Source of the DNA: JBDTLH01 sp039934875
GTDB taxonomy: Bacteria > Acidobacteriota > Terriglobia > Terriglobales > Acidobacteriaceae
Assembly: GCA_039934875.1 (NCBI GenBank)
Contig: JBDTLH010000038.1
Span: 1 to 27,619, forward strand
Reading direction: 5' to 3'
Length of the DNA stretch: 27,619 bases
Position numbers and translations under genes: made by a program. Every line of letters begins with the position of its first letter. The first letter of the stretch is position 1. This document shows positions 14,463 through 23,580 of the stretch, piece by piece. Under the pieces are notes generated by a model, which was given only the letters and a program-made list of their open reading frames with translations, was not told where the DNA came from and did no database searches.

Positions 14463-15107
14463 TCAGCTTCCCGCCGGAGCATGCAACACGATAGGCTTCT
14501 GGTCGTAGAAGGTTATGGTGATCGCAAAGTCCTTGCGGTCCTTCCAAACCGCGGGGGAGACGCCGAAAGAGAACATGGCGAGTCCGGTAATCTCCTGGCC
14601 GGGATTGAGTTTGGTCTCCGCCAGGAGAGGGTCGAGTTTGAAGTCGGCAAGTTGTTTGTAGTAGGAGAAGAACTGCTCCTGATCGGTGCGGGCAGCCTGG
14701 GTGGTGGTGAGGTCTCCCTGCTTTGCGGTGGAAAGGGTCGCGTCAATGGACTTGATGTAGAGCGGCTTGGTTTGGCTCACGTCTTTGAGGTTGACGTGGG
14801 CCATCACCAGCAGTTGATCGTATTTTTCGGGATCGGCGATGGTGCCTCCGAGGTCGATCACGCGCGCGCTTTCCGTGTGGATAGGATATGTTTTGAAAGC
14901 CTCAATCTTGCCCTGGCTGATCATGCCCGGGCGCTCGCGATAGCTGTACAAGCTGATACCCGCCAGCAAAATGACGAAAGCAACGAGCACGGGCACAAGG
15001 GGCGGCAACTGCCAGCGGGCGCGGTCGAATTCTTCTCCCATGGAAACGTGCGTTCCGTCGTAGTCCTTATTTTTCTCGGGCTTGGTTGTGACGGGTTCGT
15101 CAGCCAT
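14463..15107 (-). CDS. Single-pass membrane protein of unknown function (214 aa)
   Basis: A charged cytoplasmic N-terminus of about 32 residues (MADEPVTTKPEKNKDYDG) precedes one membrane helix (about 34-55, LVPVLVAFVILLAGISLY). The larger C-terminal part would then be extracytoplasmic. It has strand-like segments such as YDQLLVMAHVNLKDV, PLYIKSIDATLS and DFAITITFYDQKPIV, spaced like an immunoglobulin-like or FxLYD-like beta sandwich. I do not recognise a named family. The start has an AGAGG-type Shine-Dalgarno sequence. It is convergent with polX and stands alone on its strand. Confidence 0.7.
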   Translation of the reverse strand: MADEPVTTKPEKNKDYDGTHVSMGEEFDRARWQLPPLVPVLVAFVILLAGISLYSYRERPGMISQGKIEAFKTYPIHTESARVIDLGGTIADPEKYDQLLVMAHVNLKDVSQTKPLYIKSIDATLSTAKQGDLTTTQAARTDQEQFFSYYKQLADFKLDPLLAETKLNPGQEITGLAMFSFGVSPAVWKDRKDFAITITFYDQKPIVLHAPAGS

Positions 15108-15562
15108 GGAGGACCTCTCGTGAGGTTGAGATGCGCAAAGTGAGTTGCCGGTTTCTAGTCGCGGAGTGTTATACGAATGCGCTGAGTGTTAGAGTCCTAC
15201 TTTGAAAGAATTACGTACAGTGCAAAAATGACTTGGCAGAACCGGCTAGTTTCTCCGGCGTTGAAGGAAGCAGCAACTATTTGCGATTTATTTTTTGTAG
15301 CTCTTCAGTGTTAAGGTCAACCGGGTTAGCGCTCGTAAGTCACTGCCCTACAATGCTTTCAGATACTACGTAGAATTCGACTGCGGAATTTAGCGCCAGG
15401 CTGAGACTTAGGAAGTAAAATTGCTGAGTACCCTGTGTGCGCTGCTGCTCATCTATACGTTTGTTAGCTGATTAGATTTATAGGCAATTCATTTCCCATT
15501 GAATTTGAGTAGAGATTGGGTAACCAGAACGCCACCATGTGGCTCCAGAACAGGACCAACAC
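15108..15562. other. 455-base intergenic region, AT-rich
   Basis: This gap lies between two divergent genes and is visibly more AT-rich than its surroundings. A TATAAC hexamer on the minus strand could be the -10 of the 214-aa gene, but I find no matching -35. I see no RNA gene, no strong hairpin with a T-tract and no convincing short coding frame. The last bases hold an AGGA (15552-15555) that suits the next gene. Confidence 0.4.
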
Positions 15563-16156
15563 ATGCGATCTCTAAAAGTTATAGCATTATTAATTTTGAT
15601 CATAGGATTCGCGCTGTTCACGCGCAACAATGCGCACGCGATTGGACGAAGAGCGCATCCGATACTGGCGCGCTTTCAGGTACTACAGAGGCCGGGCGCG
15701 GCTTCAGGGTTGCAGATTCTGGCGCCGCGGTCCGGGCAGAAGATTTCCAATAATGCAGTCACGATCCGGTGGGCGCTACGTGGGGACATGTCGGTGCAAA
15801 GCGTGCCCACCTTCCAGTTGCGCCTGGATGCCGATAGCGCCGTCAGAAGCGTGGACACAAGTTATCAGTTCACCGGCTTAGCACTGGGCGCGCATACGGT
15901 CAGAATCGATCTGCTGGATGCGAACAGCAATCCGGTGCCCAATACCTTCAACGAAGTGCGGTTCACCATAGTCCAACCCGGAACAACCCGTCCGGGAGAC
16001 GCGCCGCCTTTGTCTGAGGCGAGCACCATGCCGGAGCCGGGCTATAATTCGCTCTCCCTGATGGGCATTATTGGATTTGGAGTGCTGGTGGGAGGCGCCC
16101 TGAGTTTGTACCGTACGCGGGCGGTGAAATCGCAGAAGCCGGACAACGAAGCTTAG
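15563..16156 (+). CDS. Secreted Ig-like protein with PEP-CTERM-like C-terminal anchor (197 aa)
   Basis: The N-terminus (SLKVIALLILIIGFALF to about NNAHA) is a signal peptide. Residues about 50-137 have a beta-sandwich pattern (LQILAPRSGQKI, TIRWAL, TFQLRLDAD, HTVRIDLLDA, EVRFTIV), like an immunoglobulin or fibronectin-type domain. After a Pro/Thr-rich linker comes PEPGYNSLS (157-165), one membrane helix (about 163-183) and an Arg-containing tail. This order (PEP, helix, basic residues) is that of exosortase sorting signals, but the tail after the helix is longer than usual and no exosortase is in the window, so a plain anchor is possible. ATG 15563 has AGGA 7 bases upstream; an in-frame GTG lies at 15539. 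Confidence 0.7.
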   Translation: MRSLKVIALLILIIGFALFTRNNAHAIGRRAHPILARFQVLQRPGAASGLQILAPRSGQKISNNAVTIRWALRGDMSVQSVPTFQLRLDADSAVRSVDTSYQFTGLALGAHTVRIDLLDANSNPVPNTFNEVRFTIVQPGTTRPGDAPPLSEASTMPEPGYNSLSLMGIIGFGVLVGGALSLYRTRAVKSQKPDNEA

Positions 16157-16175
16157 TTCCCCTCCCCCGAACAAA

Positions 16176-16199
16176 GGGCCTGCCGGAGACGGTGGGCCC
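16176..16199. terminator. Possible bidirectional terminator hairpin
   Basis: GGGCC (16176-16180) pairs with GGCCC (16195-16199), and an inner CCG/CGG pairs around a GAGA loop, with a TG/TG internal mismatch. It lies in the gap between two convergent genes. No clear T-tract follows on either side. Confidence 0.4.
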
Positions 16200-16230
16200 T
16201 GCTATTTGGGGGCAACGACAATCACAATGA

Positions 16231-17718
16231 CTATTTCGGGTTCCAGCGGAGGATCGGCTTACGGGCTGCGCCGACTTCGTCCATGCGTCCGACGCGAGTA
16301 TCATGCGGGGCATCGAGAACGTACTGCGGGTCCTCCTCGACTTCGGCGGCGATGGAACGCATGGCATCAATGAAGAGGTCAAGCTCTTCTTTCGATTCGC
16401 TCTCCGTGGGCTCGATCATAAGCGCGCCCGGGACGATCAGCGGAAACGAAGTGGTATAGGGGTGAAAGCCGTAGTCGATCAGGCGCTTGGCGATGTCTCC
16501 GGTCTTGACGCCTTTTTGCGTCTGCAGGCGATCGGAGAAGATGACCTCGTGCATGCTGGGCGTTTTATAAGGGAGGTCGTACACATCCTGTAATTTTGCG
16601 CGGATGTAGTTGGCGTTAAGCACAGCGTCTTCAGTGGTCTGCTTGAGGCCGTCTGGACCGTTGGCGAGAATGTAGGCGAGGGCGCGAACGAACATGCCGT
16701 AGTTGCCGTACCACATACGAACGCGTCCGATGGATTGGGGACGATCGTAATCGAAGTGGAGCTTGCCATCCTTTGAGACCAGCACGGGGGTGGGCAGGAA
16801 GGGCTCGAAGTGTTTTTTGCAGGCCACCGGGCCGGAGCCGGGTCCCCCTCCGCCATGCGGGGTGGAGAAGGTCTTGTGCAGGTTGAGGTGCATCAGGTCC
16901 ACGCCGAAGTCGCCGGGACGGGTCTTCCCTACCAGCGCGTTCATGTTCGCGCCGTCCATATAAAGCTGCGCACCTTTGGCGTGGAGCACGTCGGCGACCT
17001 TGTGGATATGCTGGTCGAAGACGCCGAGGGTATTGGGATTGGTCAGCATCAGCGCAGCGACGTCCTCGGTGACCTGGCGCTCCAGGCCTGCGATATCCAC
17101 CATACCGGTGACAGGGTCGGACTTAATGTTCTCGACCTCGTATCCGCAGATGGCGGCGGTGGCGGGATTGGTACCATGGGCGGAATCCGGAATGAGGATC
17201 TTTTTGCGCGCCTCGCCCTTCGCATCCAGGTAGGCGCGGATGAGCAACAGCCCGGTCATCTCTCCATGGGCGCCCGCGGCCGGTTGCAGCGTGATGGTGT
17301 CCATGCCGGTGATCTCGATCAGGCACTGCGCGACATCGTACATCACCTGCATCACACCTTGGGAGAGCGATTCGGGCTGATAGGGATGCGCGCCGCCGAT
17401 GCCCTCAAGCCGGGACACAAACTCGTTGACGCGCGCGTTGTATTTCATGGTGCAGGAACCCAGCGGGTACATCCCAAGATCGATGGCGTAGTTCCAGGTG
17501 GAGAGCCGCGTAAAGTGGCGGATGATCTCGATCTCGCTGACCTCCGGCATGTGGCCCAGGTCCTCGCGCGCGGAGTCGCCAAGCACGGATTTCACGTCCA
17601 CTTCGGGAACATCGAGCGGCGGCATCTTATACGCCTTCTTGCCGGGCGACGACTTCTCGAAGATGAGCCCTTCGTTCTGGGTGATGTGGCGGGAGACTTT
17701 CTTGATCCGGTTCTGCAT
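16231..17718 (-). CDS. gcvPB: Glycine dehydrogenase (decarboxylating) subunit 2
   Basis: This is the PLP-bearing half of the glycine cleavage P protein. With GcvPA it decarboxylates glycine and passes the aminomethyl group to the lipoyl arm of GcvH. The PLP lysine is K282 in HKTFSTPHGGGGPG. Other marks are MYPLGSCTMKYN, QPAAGAHGE, IPDSAHGTNPA, LTNPNTLGVF and MDGANMNA. The 495-aa length is normal for the split form. The frame extends to 17829, but ATG 17718 overlaps the gcvPA stop by one base (TAATG), a coupling arrangement that fixes the start. It is the last gene of the gcv operon. Confidence 0.96.
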   Translation of the reverse strand: MQNRIKKVSRHITQNEGLIFEKSSPGKKAYKMPPLDVPEVDVKSVLGDSAREDLGHMPEVSEIEIIRHFTRLSTWNYAIDLGMYPLGSCTMKYNARVNEFVSRLEGIGGAHPYQPESLSQGVMQVMYDVAQCLIEITGMDTITLQPAAGAHGEMTGLLLIRAYLDAKGEARKKILIPDSAHGTNPATAAICGYEVENIKSDPVTGMVDIAGLERQVTEDVAALMLTNPNTLGVFDQHIHKVADVLHAKGAQLYMDGANMNALVGKTRPGDFGVDLMHLNLHKTFSTPHGGGGPGSGPVACKKHFEPFLPTPVLVSKDGKLHFDYDRPQSIGRVRMWYGNYGMFVRALAYILANGPDGLKQTTEDAVLNANYIRAKLQDVYDLPYKTPSMHEVIFSDRLQTQKGVKTGDIAKRLIDYGFHPYTTSFPLIVPGALMIEPTESESKEELDLFIDAMRSIAAEVEEDPQYVLDAPHDTRVGRMDEVGAARKPILRWNPK

Positions 17719-19100
17719 TACTTCTGTCCAACCAATTCTTTGTCGCGATTGTGCGCGGACGCCCCGCCGGCGTTCAAGGTTGCGGCGGCAGCGTCGATTT
17801 CCGCGCGGGTGTTCATCTCGGTCACGCACCAGAGAGCAGCGTTGCCGAGTTCGGGATACCAGCGCTTAAGCGGCAGTCCGCCCATGATCTTCTTTTCGAG
17901 AAGCCGGCGATTGATGTCGTGCGGATCATCGTCGGTTTGAAGAACGAATTCATTGAAGCGCGGCGTCCTGGTTCCGGCAAAAAGCACCTCCCCCGCTTTG
18001 CCGAACTCGGCGGCGGCATACGCGGCCTTCGCCAGATTCTGGTAGGCGAGGTCCTTCAAGCCCTCGCGCCCATAGACCATCAGATAAACGGTGCACATCA
18101 GCGCAATGAGCGCCTGATTGGTGCAGATATTGGAGGTCGCCTTCTCGCGGCGAATGTGCTGCTCGCGGGTAGCGAGGGTGAGAACGAACCCGCGTTTGCC
18201 ATTCGTGTCTGTGGTCTCTCCGACCAGGCGGCCGGGCATTTGGCGCACGAATTTTTCTTTGGTTGCGAGCACGCCGCAGTACGGTCCTCCGTAGCTGAGC
18301 GCAACCCCGTAAGACTGGCACTCCATGGAGACGATGTCGGCGGCGCTGGGCGGCTTGACTGCGCCCAGAGAGATGGCTTCCGCAATGGAGACGATCAGCA
18401 GCGCGCCTTTCTTGTGCACCATCTCGGCGATGGCGTCCACGTCTTCGATGCAACCGAAGAAATTAGGAGATTGAATAACCACCGACGCCGTTTTGTCGGT
18501 CAGCGCAGCCTCAAGGCTCTTGAGGTCCACGCGGCCCGAGGCGAGTTCGAAATCTACTTCATGGGCCACCAGCCCCTGATGCTGTCCATAGGTGCGGACC
18601 ACCTCGCGGTACTCAGGATGCACGCTGCGGGCGATGATGGTCTCGTCGCGTCCGGTGAGGCGCACCGACATCATGATCGCCTCGGCGGCGCCGGTCGAGC
18701 CATCGTACATGGAGGCATTAGCGATCTCCTGCCCGGTGAGTTCGCAGATCATAGTCTGGAACTCGAAGATGGCTTGCAACGTGCCCTGCGCGATCTCCGC
18801 CTGATAGGGCGTATAGGAGGTGAGGAACTCGCCGCGTTGTACCAAGGCATCGATGATAACCGGACGATAGTGCTGGTAAGCACCCGCGCCCAGGAAGCTG
18901 GCGTAACCGGCGGCGTTGCGCGCCGCGTAATCGCGAAACTGATCCACAATCTCGGACTCCGCCATCTGCCGCGGCACATCGAGCATGCGCGAGAGGCGGT
19001 ATTCGCCAGGCACGCAGGCGAAGAGGTCATCGATCGAGGAGACGCCGATCTCGGCGAGCATCTGCTCGCGATCGGAGGGAGATTTCGGTAAATATCGCAT
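17718..19100 (-). CDS. gcvPA: Glycine dehydrogenase (decarboxylating) subunit 1
   Basis: This is the other half of the split P protein; it lacks the PLP lysine but forms the heterotetramer with GcvPB. RYLPKSPSDREQML at the N-terminus, TSYTPYQAEIAQGTLQ, ASMYDGSTGAAEA, SPNFFGCIEDV, LSYGGPYCG and GRLVGET are typical. The 460-aa length is normal. The gene lies 64 bases downstream of gcvH, and the whole spacer is a degenerate heptamer array. Its stop overlaps the gcvPB start. The split PA/PB form is known in many bacteria and archaea, in contrast to the single-chain P protein of E. coli. Confidence 0.96.
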   Translation of the reverse strand: MRYLPKSPSDREQMLAEIGVSSIDDLFACVPGEYRLSRMLDVPRQMAESEIVDQFRDYAARNAAGYASFLGAGAYQHYRPVIIDALVQRGEFLTSYTPYQAEIAQGTLQAIFEFQTMICELTGQEIANASMYDGSTGAAEAIMMSVRLTGRDETIIARSVHPEYREVVRTYGQHQGLVAHEVDFELASGRVDLKSLEAALTDKTASVVIQSPNFFGCIEDVDAIAEMVHKKGALLIVSIAEAISLGAVKPPSAADIVSMECQSYGVALSYGGPYCGVLATKEKFVRQMPGRLVGETTDTNGKRGFVLTLATREQHIRREKATSNICTNQALIALMCTVYLMVYGREGLKDLAYQNLAKAAYAAAEFGKAGEVLFAGTRTPRFNEFVLQTDDDPHDINRRLLEKKIMGGLPLKRWYPELGNAALWCVTEMNTRAEIDAAAATLNAGGASAHNRDKELVGQK

Positions 19101-19106
19101 GGTTTA

Positions 19107-19162
19107 GGTGCTAGGTACTGGTGTTAGTAGCTATAGCTGGTAGCGGGTGACTGGCAGCCTGC
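19107..19162 (-). repeat. Degenerate 7-bp-phased repeat filling the gcvH-gcvPA spacer
   Basis: Read on the + strand, eight heptamer-phased units fill the spacer: GGTGCTA, GGTACTG, GTGTTAG, TAGCTAT, AGCTGGT, AGCGGGT, GACTGGC, AGCCTGC. The last four resemble units of the array at 10313-10340. The array takes up 56 of the 64 bases between the two genes. Confidence 0.65.
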
Positions 19163-19164
19163 TT

Positions 19165-19557
19165 TCAGCGGGTGCCTTCTTCTTTGATAAATTCTTCGTA
19201 GGCGGCTGCATCCATCAGCGAACTGACGGCGAAGGCGTCTGAGATTTCGACTTTAATCATCCACGCGTTATTCGCATCGGCGTTGATCTTCTCGGGCGAG
19301 GACGACAGCTCCTCATTAATCGCCGTGACCTTGCCGGAGATGGGAGAGAAGATATCGGAGACCGCCTTCACCGACTCGACTGTTCCAAATGTCTGATGCG
19401 CCTTCACCTCTGTCCCGACCTTCGGCAGCTCCACATAGACAATATCGCCCAGCGAATGTTGCGCGTGGTCGGTGATGCCGATGGTTCCCGTGCTGCCCTC
19501 GATCTTGATCCACTCGTGCTCTTTGGTGAAGCGGTAATCGCTAGGATAACTTGCCAT
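19165..19557 (-). CDS. gcvH: Glycine cleavage system H protein
   Basis: This is the lipoyl carrier of the glycine cleavage system. The lipoyl lysine is K64 in VESVKAVSDIFSPISG. The N-terminal KEHEWIKIE and the ITDHAQHSLGDIVYVELP segment are standard. The 130-aa length is normal. The frame extends to 19578, but ATG 19557 has AGAGG just upstream and begins with the expected MASYPSDYRFTKEHEW. It lies 49 bases downstream of gcvT and upstream of gcvPA. Confidence 0.96.
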   Translation of the reverse strand: MASYPSDYRFTKEHEWIKIEGSTGTIGITDHAQHSLGDIVYVELPKVGTEVKAHQTFGTVESVKAVSDIFSPISGKVTAINEELSSSPEKINADANNAWMIKVEISDAFAVSSLMDAAAYEEFIKEEGTR

Positions 19558-19606
19558 CTCTTGCCTCTCTGTTTTCAATCAGACTTGCATCGCGTTTACA
19601 TCAAAT

Positions 19607-20755
19607 TTAACTCTGTGCCGCCGCTGGCGCCGTCTTCCTGGGGCGCCTGTAAAACGGAGTGGACACTACTTGCGCCTTCACCTTGTTGCCGCGAATCTCT
19701 GCCCATACCGGAGTGCCGATCTCGCTCAAATCGGGCGGTACATACGCAAGCGCGATGTTCTTCTTGAGAAACGGCGCGGGCGATCCGCTGGTTACATAGC
19801 CGATCTCGGCGCCCTGCTCGTTAAACAGCTTGTAGCCATCCCGTGCGATGCCGCGCTCGACCATCTCCAGGCCAACCAGGATTCGCGACAGCCCTTTTTC
19901 TTTGGCGGCGGCCAAAGCATCACGGCCCACAAAATCGCCTTTATCGAGCTTGGCATAGCGGCCCAGGTCGGCCTCCCACACGTTGATGGTGTCGGAGATC
20001 TCATGGCCATAGAGCGCCATCTTGGATTCAAGGCGCAGTGTGTTGCGCGCGCCCAACCCGCAAGGGACAATGCCGAACTCCTTGCCCGCCGCGAATACCT
20101 CGTCCCAGACGCGCTCGCTGGTCGCAACATCCGACGGCACGTATATCTCGAATCCATCCTCGCCGGTGTAGCCGGTGCGCGCGATCATCGTGTTCGGCAA
20201 TCCACAGACAGAGCCGTACTTGAACCAGTAATTCTTGATCGGCGCAAGATCGACGTCGGTGAGCTTCTGCACCGTCTCCTGCGCCTTCGGCCCCTGAATG
20301 GCGATTTGGGCGTAGTAGTCACCGACATCGGTGGTGTGGCAGGTGAAGCGGGAGACGTTTTTCTTCACCCAACCGTAATCTTTCTCGCGGGTGCCGGCGT
20401 TGATCACCAGCAGATAGTCGTGATCGCTCAATTTGTGGACGATCACATCATCCACGAACGTGCCCTCGGGATAGAGCAGCGCGGAATAGTGCGCCTGGCC
20501 TTCCTGCAATTTCGAGGCGTCATTCATGCTGATGTGCTGCACGGCTTCGAGCGCCTGCTTGCCGCGGATGAGAATGTCCCCCATGTGGGAGACATCGAAT
20601 ACGCCGACGCCGGTGCGCACCGCGACGTGTTCGGCGATCAGGCCGGAGTATTCGACGGGCATGTCCCACCCGCCGAAATCAACCATCTTCGCCCCGAGGC
20701 TGCGGTGCTTGGCATTCAGCGCCGTCATACGGAGCGCAGGCGTTTGCGAGGACAA
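19607..20755 (-). CDS. gcvT: Glycine cleavage system T protein (aminomethyltransferase)
   Basis: It transfers the one-carbon unit from the GcvH lipoyl arm to tetrahydrofolate and releases ammonia. Motifs include FGGWDMPVEYSG, GVFDVSHMGDILIRG, LVINAGTREKDYGWV, ARTGYTGEDGFEIY, GARNTLRLE and VTSGSPAPFL. The 382-aa length is typical. The start is a TTG at 20755 with AGAAGGA 8 bases upstream; an in-frame ATG at 20728 lacks such a site. It is the first gene of the operon gcvT-gcvH-gcvPA-gcvPB, with a possible promoter at 20816-20845. Confidence 0.95.
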   Translation of the reverse strand: MSSQTPALRMTALNAKHRSLGAKMVDFGGWDMPVEYSGLIAEHVAVRTGVGVFDVSHMGDILIRGKQALEAVQHISMNDASKLQEGQAHYSALLYPEGTFVDDVIVHKLSDHDYLLVINAGTREKDYGWVKKNVSRFTCHTTDVGDYYAQIAIQGPKAQETVQKLTDVDLAPIKNYWFKYGSVCGLPNTMIARTGYTGEDGFEIYVPSDVATSERVWDEVFAAGKEFGIVPCGLGARNTLRLESKMALYGHEISDTINVWEADLGRYAKLDKGDFVGRDALAAAKEKGLSRILVGLEMVERGIARDGYKLFNEQGAEIGYVTSGSPAPFLKKNIALAYVPPDLSEIGTPVWAEIRGNKVKAQVVSTPFYRRPRKTAPAAAQS

Positions 20756-20792
20756 GGTCAGGTTCCTTCTAGAAGTGAGTTGTGGTCAGCGG

Positions 20793-20845
20793 CGCGATTT
20801 AAAGGCCAACTAGTAACGGTAACATCCGGTTAAATCGCGGGTCAA
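20793..20845 (-). promoter_or_regulatory. Possible gcvT promoter with inverted repeat (operator candidate)
   Basis: On the minus strand TTGACC (20845-20840) and TACCGT (20821-20816) are 18 bases apart, a moderate sigma-70 match. A perfect 10-bp inverted repeat (CGCGATTTAA at 20793-20802, TTAAATCGCG at 20830-20839) has one arm in the promoter spacer and the other downstream of the -10 box. It could be an operator or, in RNA, a leader hairpin with a 27-base loop. I see no glycine riboswitch here. Confidence 0.5.
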
Positions 20846-20860
20846 ACCAACTCGCGGAGA

Positions 20861-20877
20861 GGTAGTGTCCTTATTAG
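20861..20877 (+). repeat. Left arm of inverted repeat around the VOC gene
   Basis: GGTAGTGTCCTTATTAG is matched at 15 of 17 positions by the reverse complement of 21292-21308. It lies between the VOC stop codon and the gcvT promoter. Confidence 0.75.
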
Positions 20878-20891
20878 CGTGCGCCGTCTGG

Positions 20892-21254
20892 TTAGTCATG
20901 GTGGAAATAGAAGAGGTTCCCGTCCAGATCTCTCACCGTGAACTGCCGTAATCCCCAGGGCTTTTTTTCCAGAGGGTCCACGATGTTCGCACCTATCGAT
21001 TTGAGTTCCCGGTACGATGCATCGATATCTTCAGCGAACACCCAGTGGACGGCAGGTTCGAACGGCGGCTCCTTCTTGCGGAAAAATATTGCCACATTGC
21101 CGCGTGACACGGCCCCCATCTCTTTGCCTGGGTAGAGCCATCCGATCTCAAAGCCGAGTGCATCTCTGTAATACTGCTGTGCGCGTTCGACATCAGCGAC
21201 CGGCAACTCCGGTACTGGCTGGCCAATCGGGTTGAATTTCACTTTCGCGCCCAC
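20892..21254 (-). CDS. VOC-superfamily (glyoxalase/bleomycin-resistance-like) protein (120 aa)
   Basis: This is a single vicinal-oxygen-chelate domain with two beta-alpha-beta-beta-beta modules: ELPVADVERAQQYYRDALGFEI, VAIFFRKKEP, VHWVFAEDIDASYRELKSIGA and QFTVRDLDGNLFYFHHD. Such proteins bind a metal ion or small molecules; the substrate is unknown. I chose the GTG at 21254 because AAGGAG lies 6 bases upstream; the frame is open to 21287. The gene lies between the gcv operon and the Xre gene on the same strand, bracketed by an imperfect inverted repeat. It may have its own promoter, with TTGACG at 21295-21290 (minus strand). Confidence 0.85.
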   Translation of the reverse strand: MGAKVKFNPIGQPVPELPVADVERAQQYYRDALGFEIGWLYPGKEMGAVSRGNVAIFFRKKEPPFEPAVHWVFAEDIDASYRELKSIGANIVDPLEKKPWGLRQFTVRDLDGNLFYFHHD

Positions 21255-21291
21255 AGTGTTCTCCTTGCATGCAACAAGACCGCCCACGCGT

Positions 21292-21308
21292 CAAATTAGG
21301 ACACTACC
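21292..21308 (-). repeat. Right arm of inverted repeat around the VOC gene
   Basis: Read on the minus strand this is GGTAGTGTCCTAATTTG. It pairs with 20861-20877 at 15 of 17 positions, the first 11 being perfect. On the minus strand it overlaps the T of a TTGACG box and lies 38 bases upstream of the VOC start codon. Confidence 0.75.
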
Positions 21309-21335
21309 CCGCAAAAAGTGGCCTGGAGGAACAAG

Positions 21336-21617
21336 TTACTTCGCAGCCGGACTGGCGTTAAGAGCGTTCAACAGGTCTTCCCGGGTAAGCCCCGCCCTCT
21401 GCCAGAAATACCAGCACTGCGGAGGGCCCGCCAACTTGCCCAGCATGATGTATATCGACGCTGTGGGCTGGTTGACGCCACGCTCCCAGCGGGATACCGC
21501 CATGGGAGAGACGTTTAGCAAGCGCGCGAGCCCCGCCTGGCCGATTCCCAGCGATTCGCGAACTTGTCCAATAGCAATGGTCCAGTCTGGACGTGCGGGC
21601 TTGGCTGCGGATCTCAT
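21336..21617 (-). CDS. Xre-family helix-turn-helix regulator (93 aa)
   Basis: An Xre/Cro-type HTH occupies about residues 16-62: VRESLGIGQAGLARLLNVSP forms helices 1-2, and SPMAVSRWERGVNQP is the recognition helix with the family's usual SRWERG. The C-terminal tail (PPQCWYFWQRAGLTREDLL) is a short extra segment of unknown role. I chose ATG 21617; a TTG at 21635 is in frame and lies six bases after the aspS stop. Neither has a strong Shine-Dalgarno site. The gene is probably co-transcribed with aspS. It could control the VOC gene next to it through the inverted repeat, which is only a guess. Confidence 0.8.
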   Translation of the reverse strand: MRSAAKPARPDWTIAIGQVRESLGIGQAGLARLLNVSPMAVSRWERGVNQPTASIYIMLGKLAGPPQCWYFWQRAGLTREDLLNALNASPAAK

Positions 21618-21641
21618 AGAATCGAACGCGGTCAAATTCTA

Positions 21642-23507
<1,866 letters not shown>

Positions 23508-23510
<3 letters not shown>

Positions 23511-23522
23511 CTACCGATTGTA
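23508..23522 (-). promoter_or_regulatory. Leaderless -10 box of aspS
   Basis: On the minus strand TACAAT (23522-23517) is followed by CGGTAG and the ATG (23510-23508), so transcription would begin at or next to the start codon. The -35 region is weak. Fourteen of the 18 bases ending in the start codon match those at polX. Confidence 0.55.
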
Positions 23523-23580
23523 AACGGCGAAAGCAGCGGCGAAATCATCGCTCCGCCGCGCCCACCTCAGCTTCTTCATC

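Noticed and set aside
16810..17940. Long + strand open frame (376 codons) opposite gcvPB/gcvPA
   Set aside because: It spans the junction of two well-supported genes on the other strand and has shadow-like composition.
17751..19091. Long + strand open frame (446 codons) opposite gcvPA
   Set aside because: It is a shadow of gcvPA in GC-rich DNA. The minus frame has all GcvPA motifs; the plus frame shows no domain.
19670..20833. Long + strand open frame (387 codons) opposite gcvT
   Set aside because: It is the antisense shadow of gcvT and runs through its promoter region; no recognisable protein features.
20756..20891. Glycine riboswitch before gcvT
   Set aside because: I looked for it on the minus strand and found none of the conserved purine-rich segments or tandem aptamer layout.
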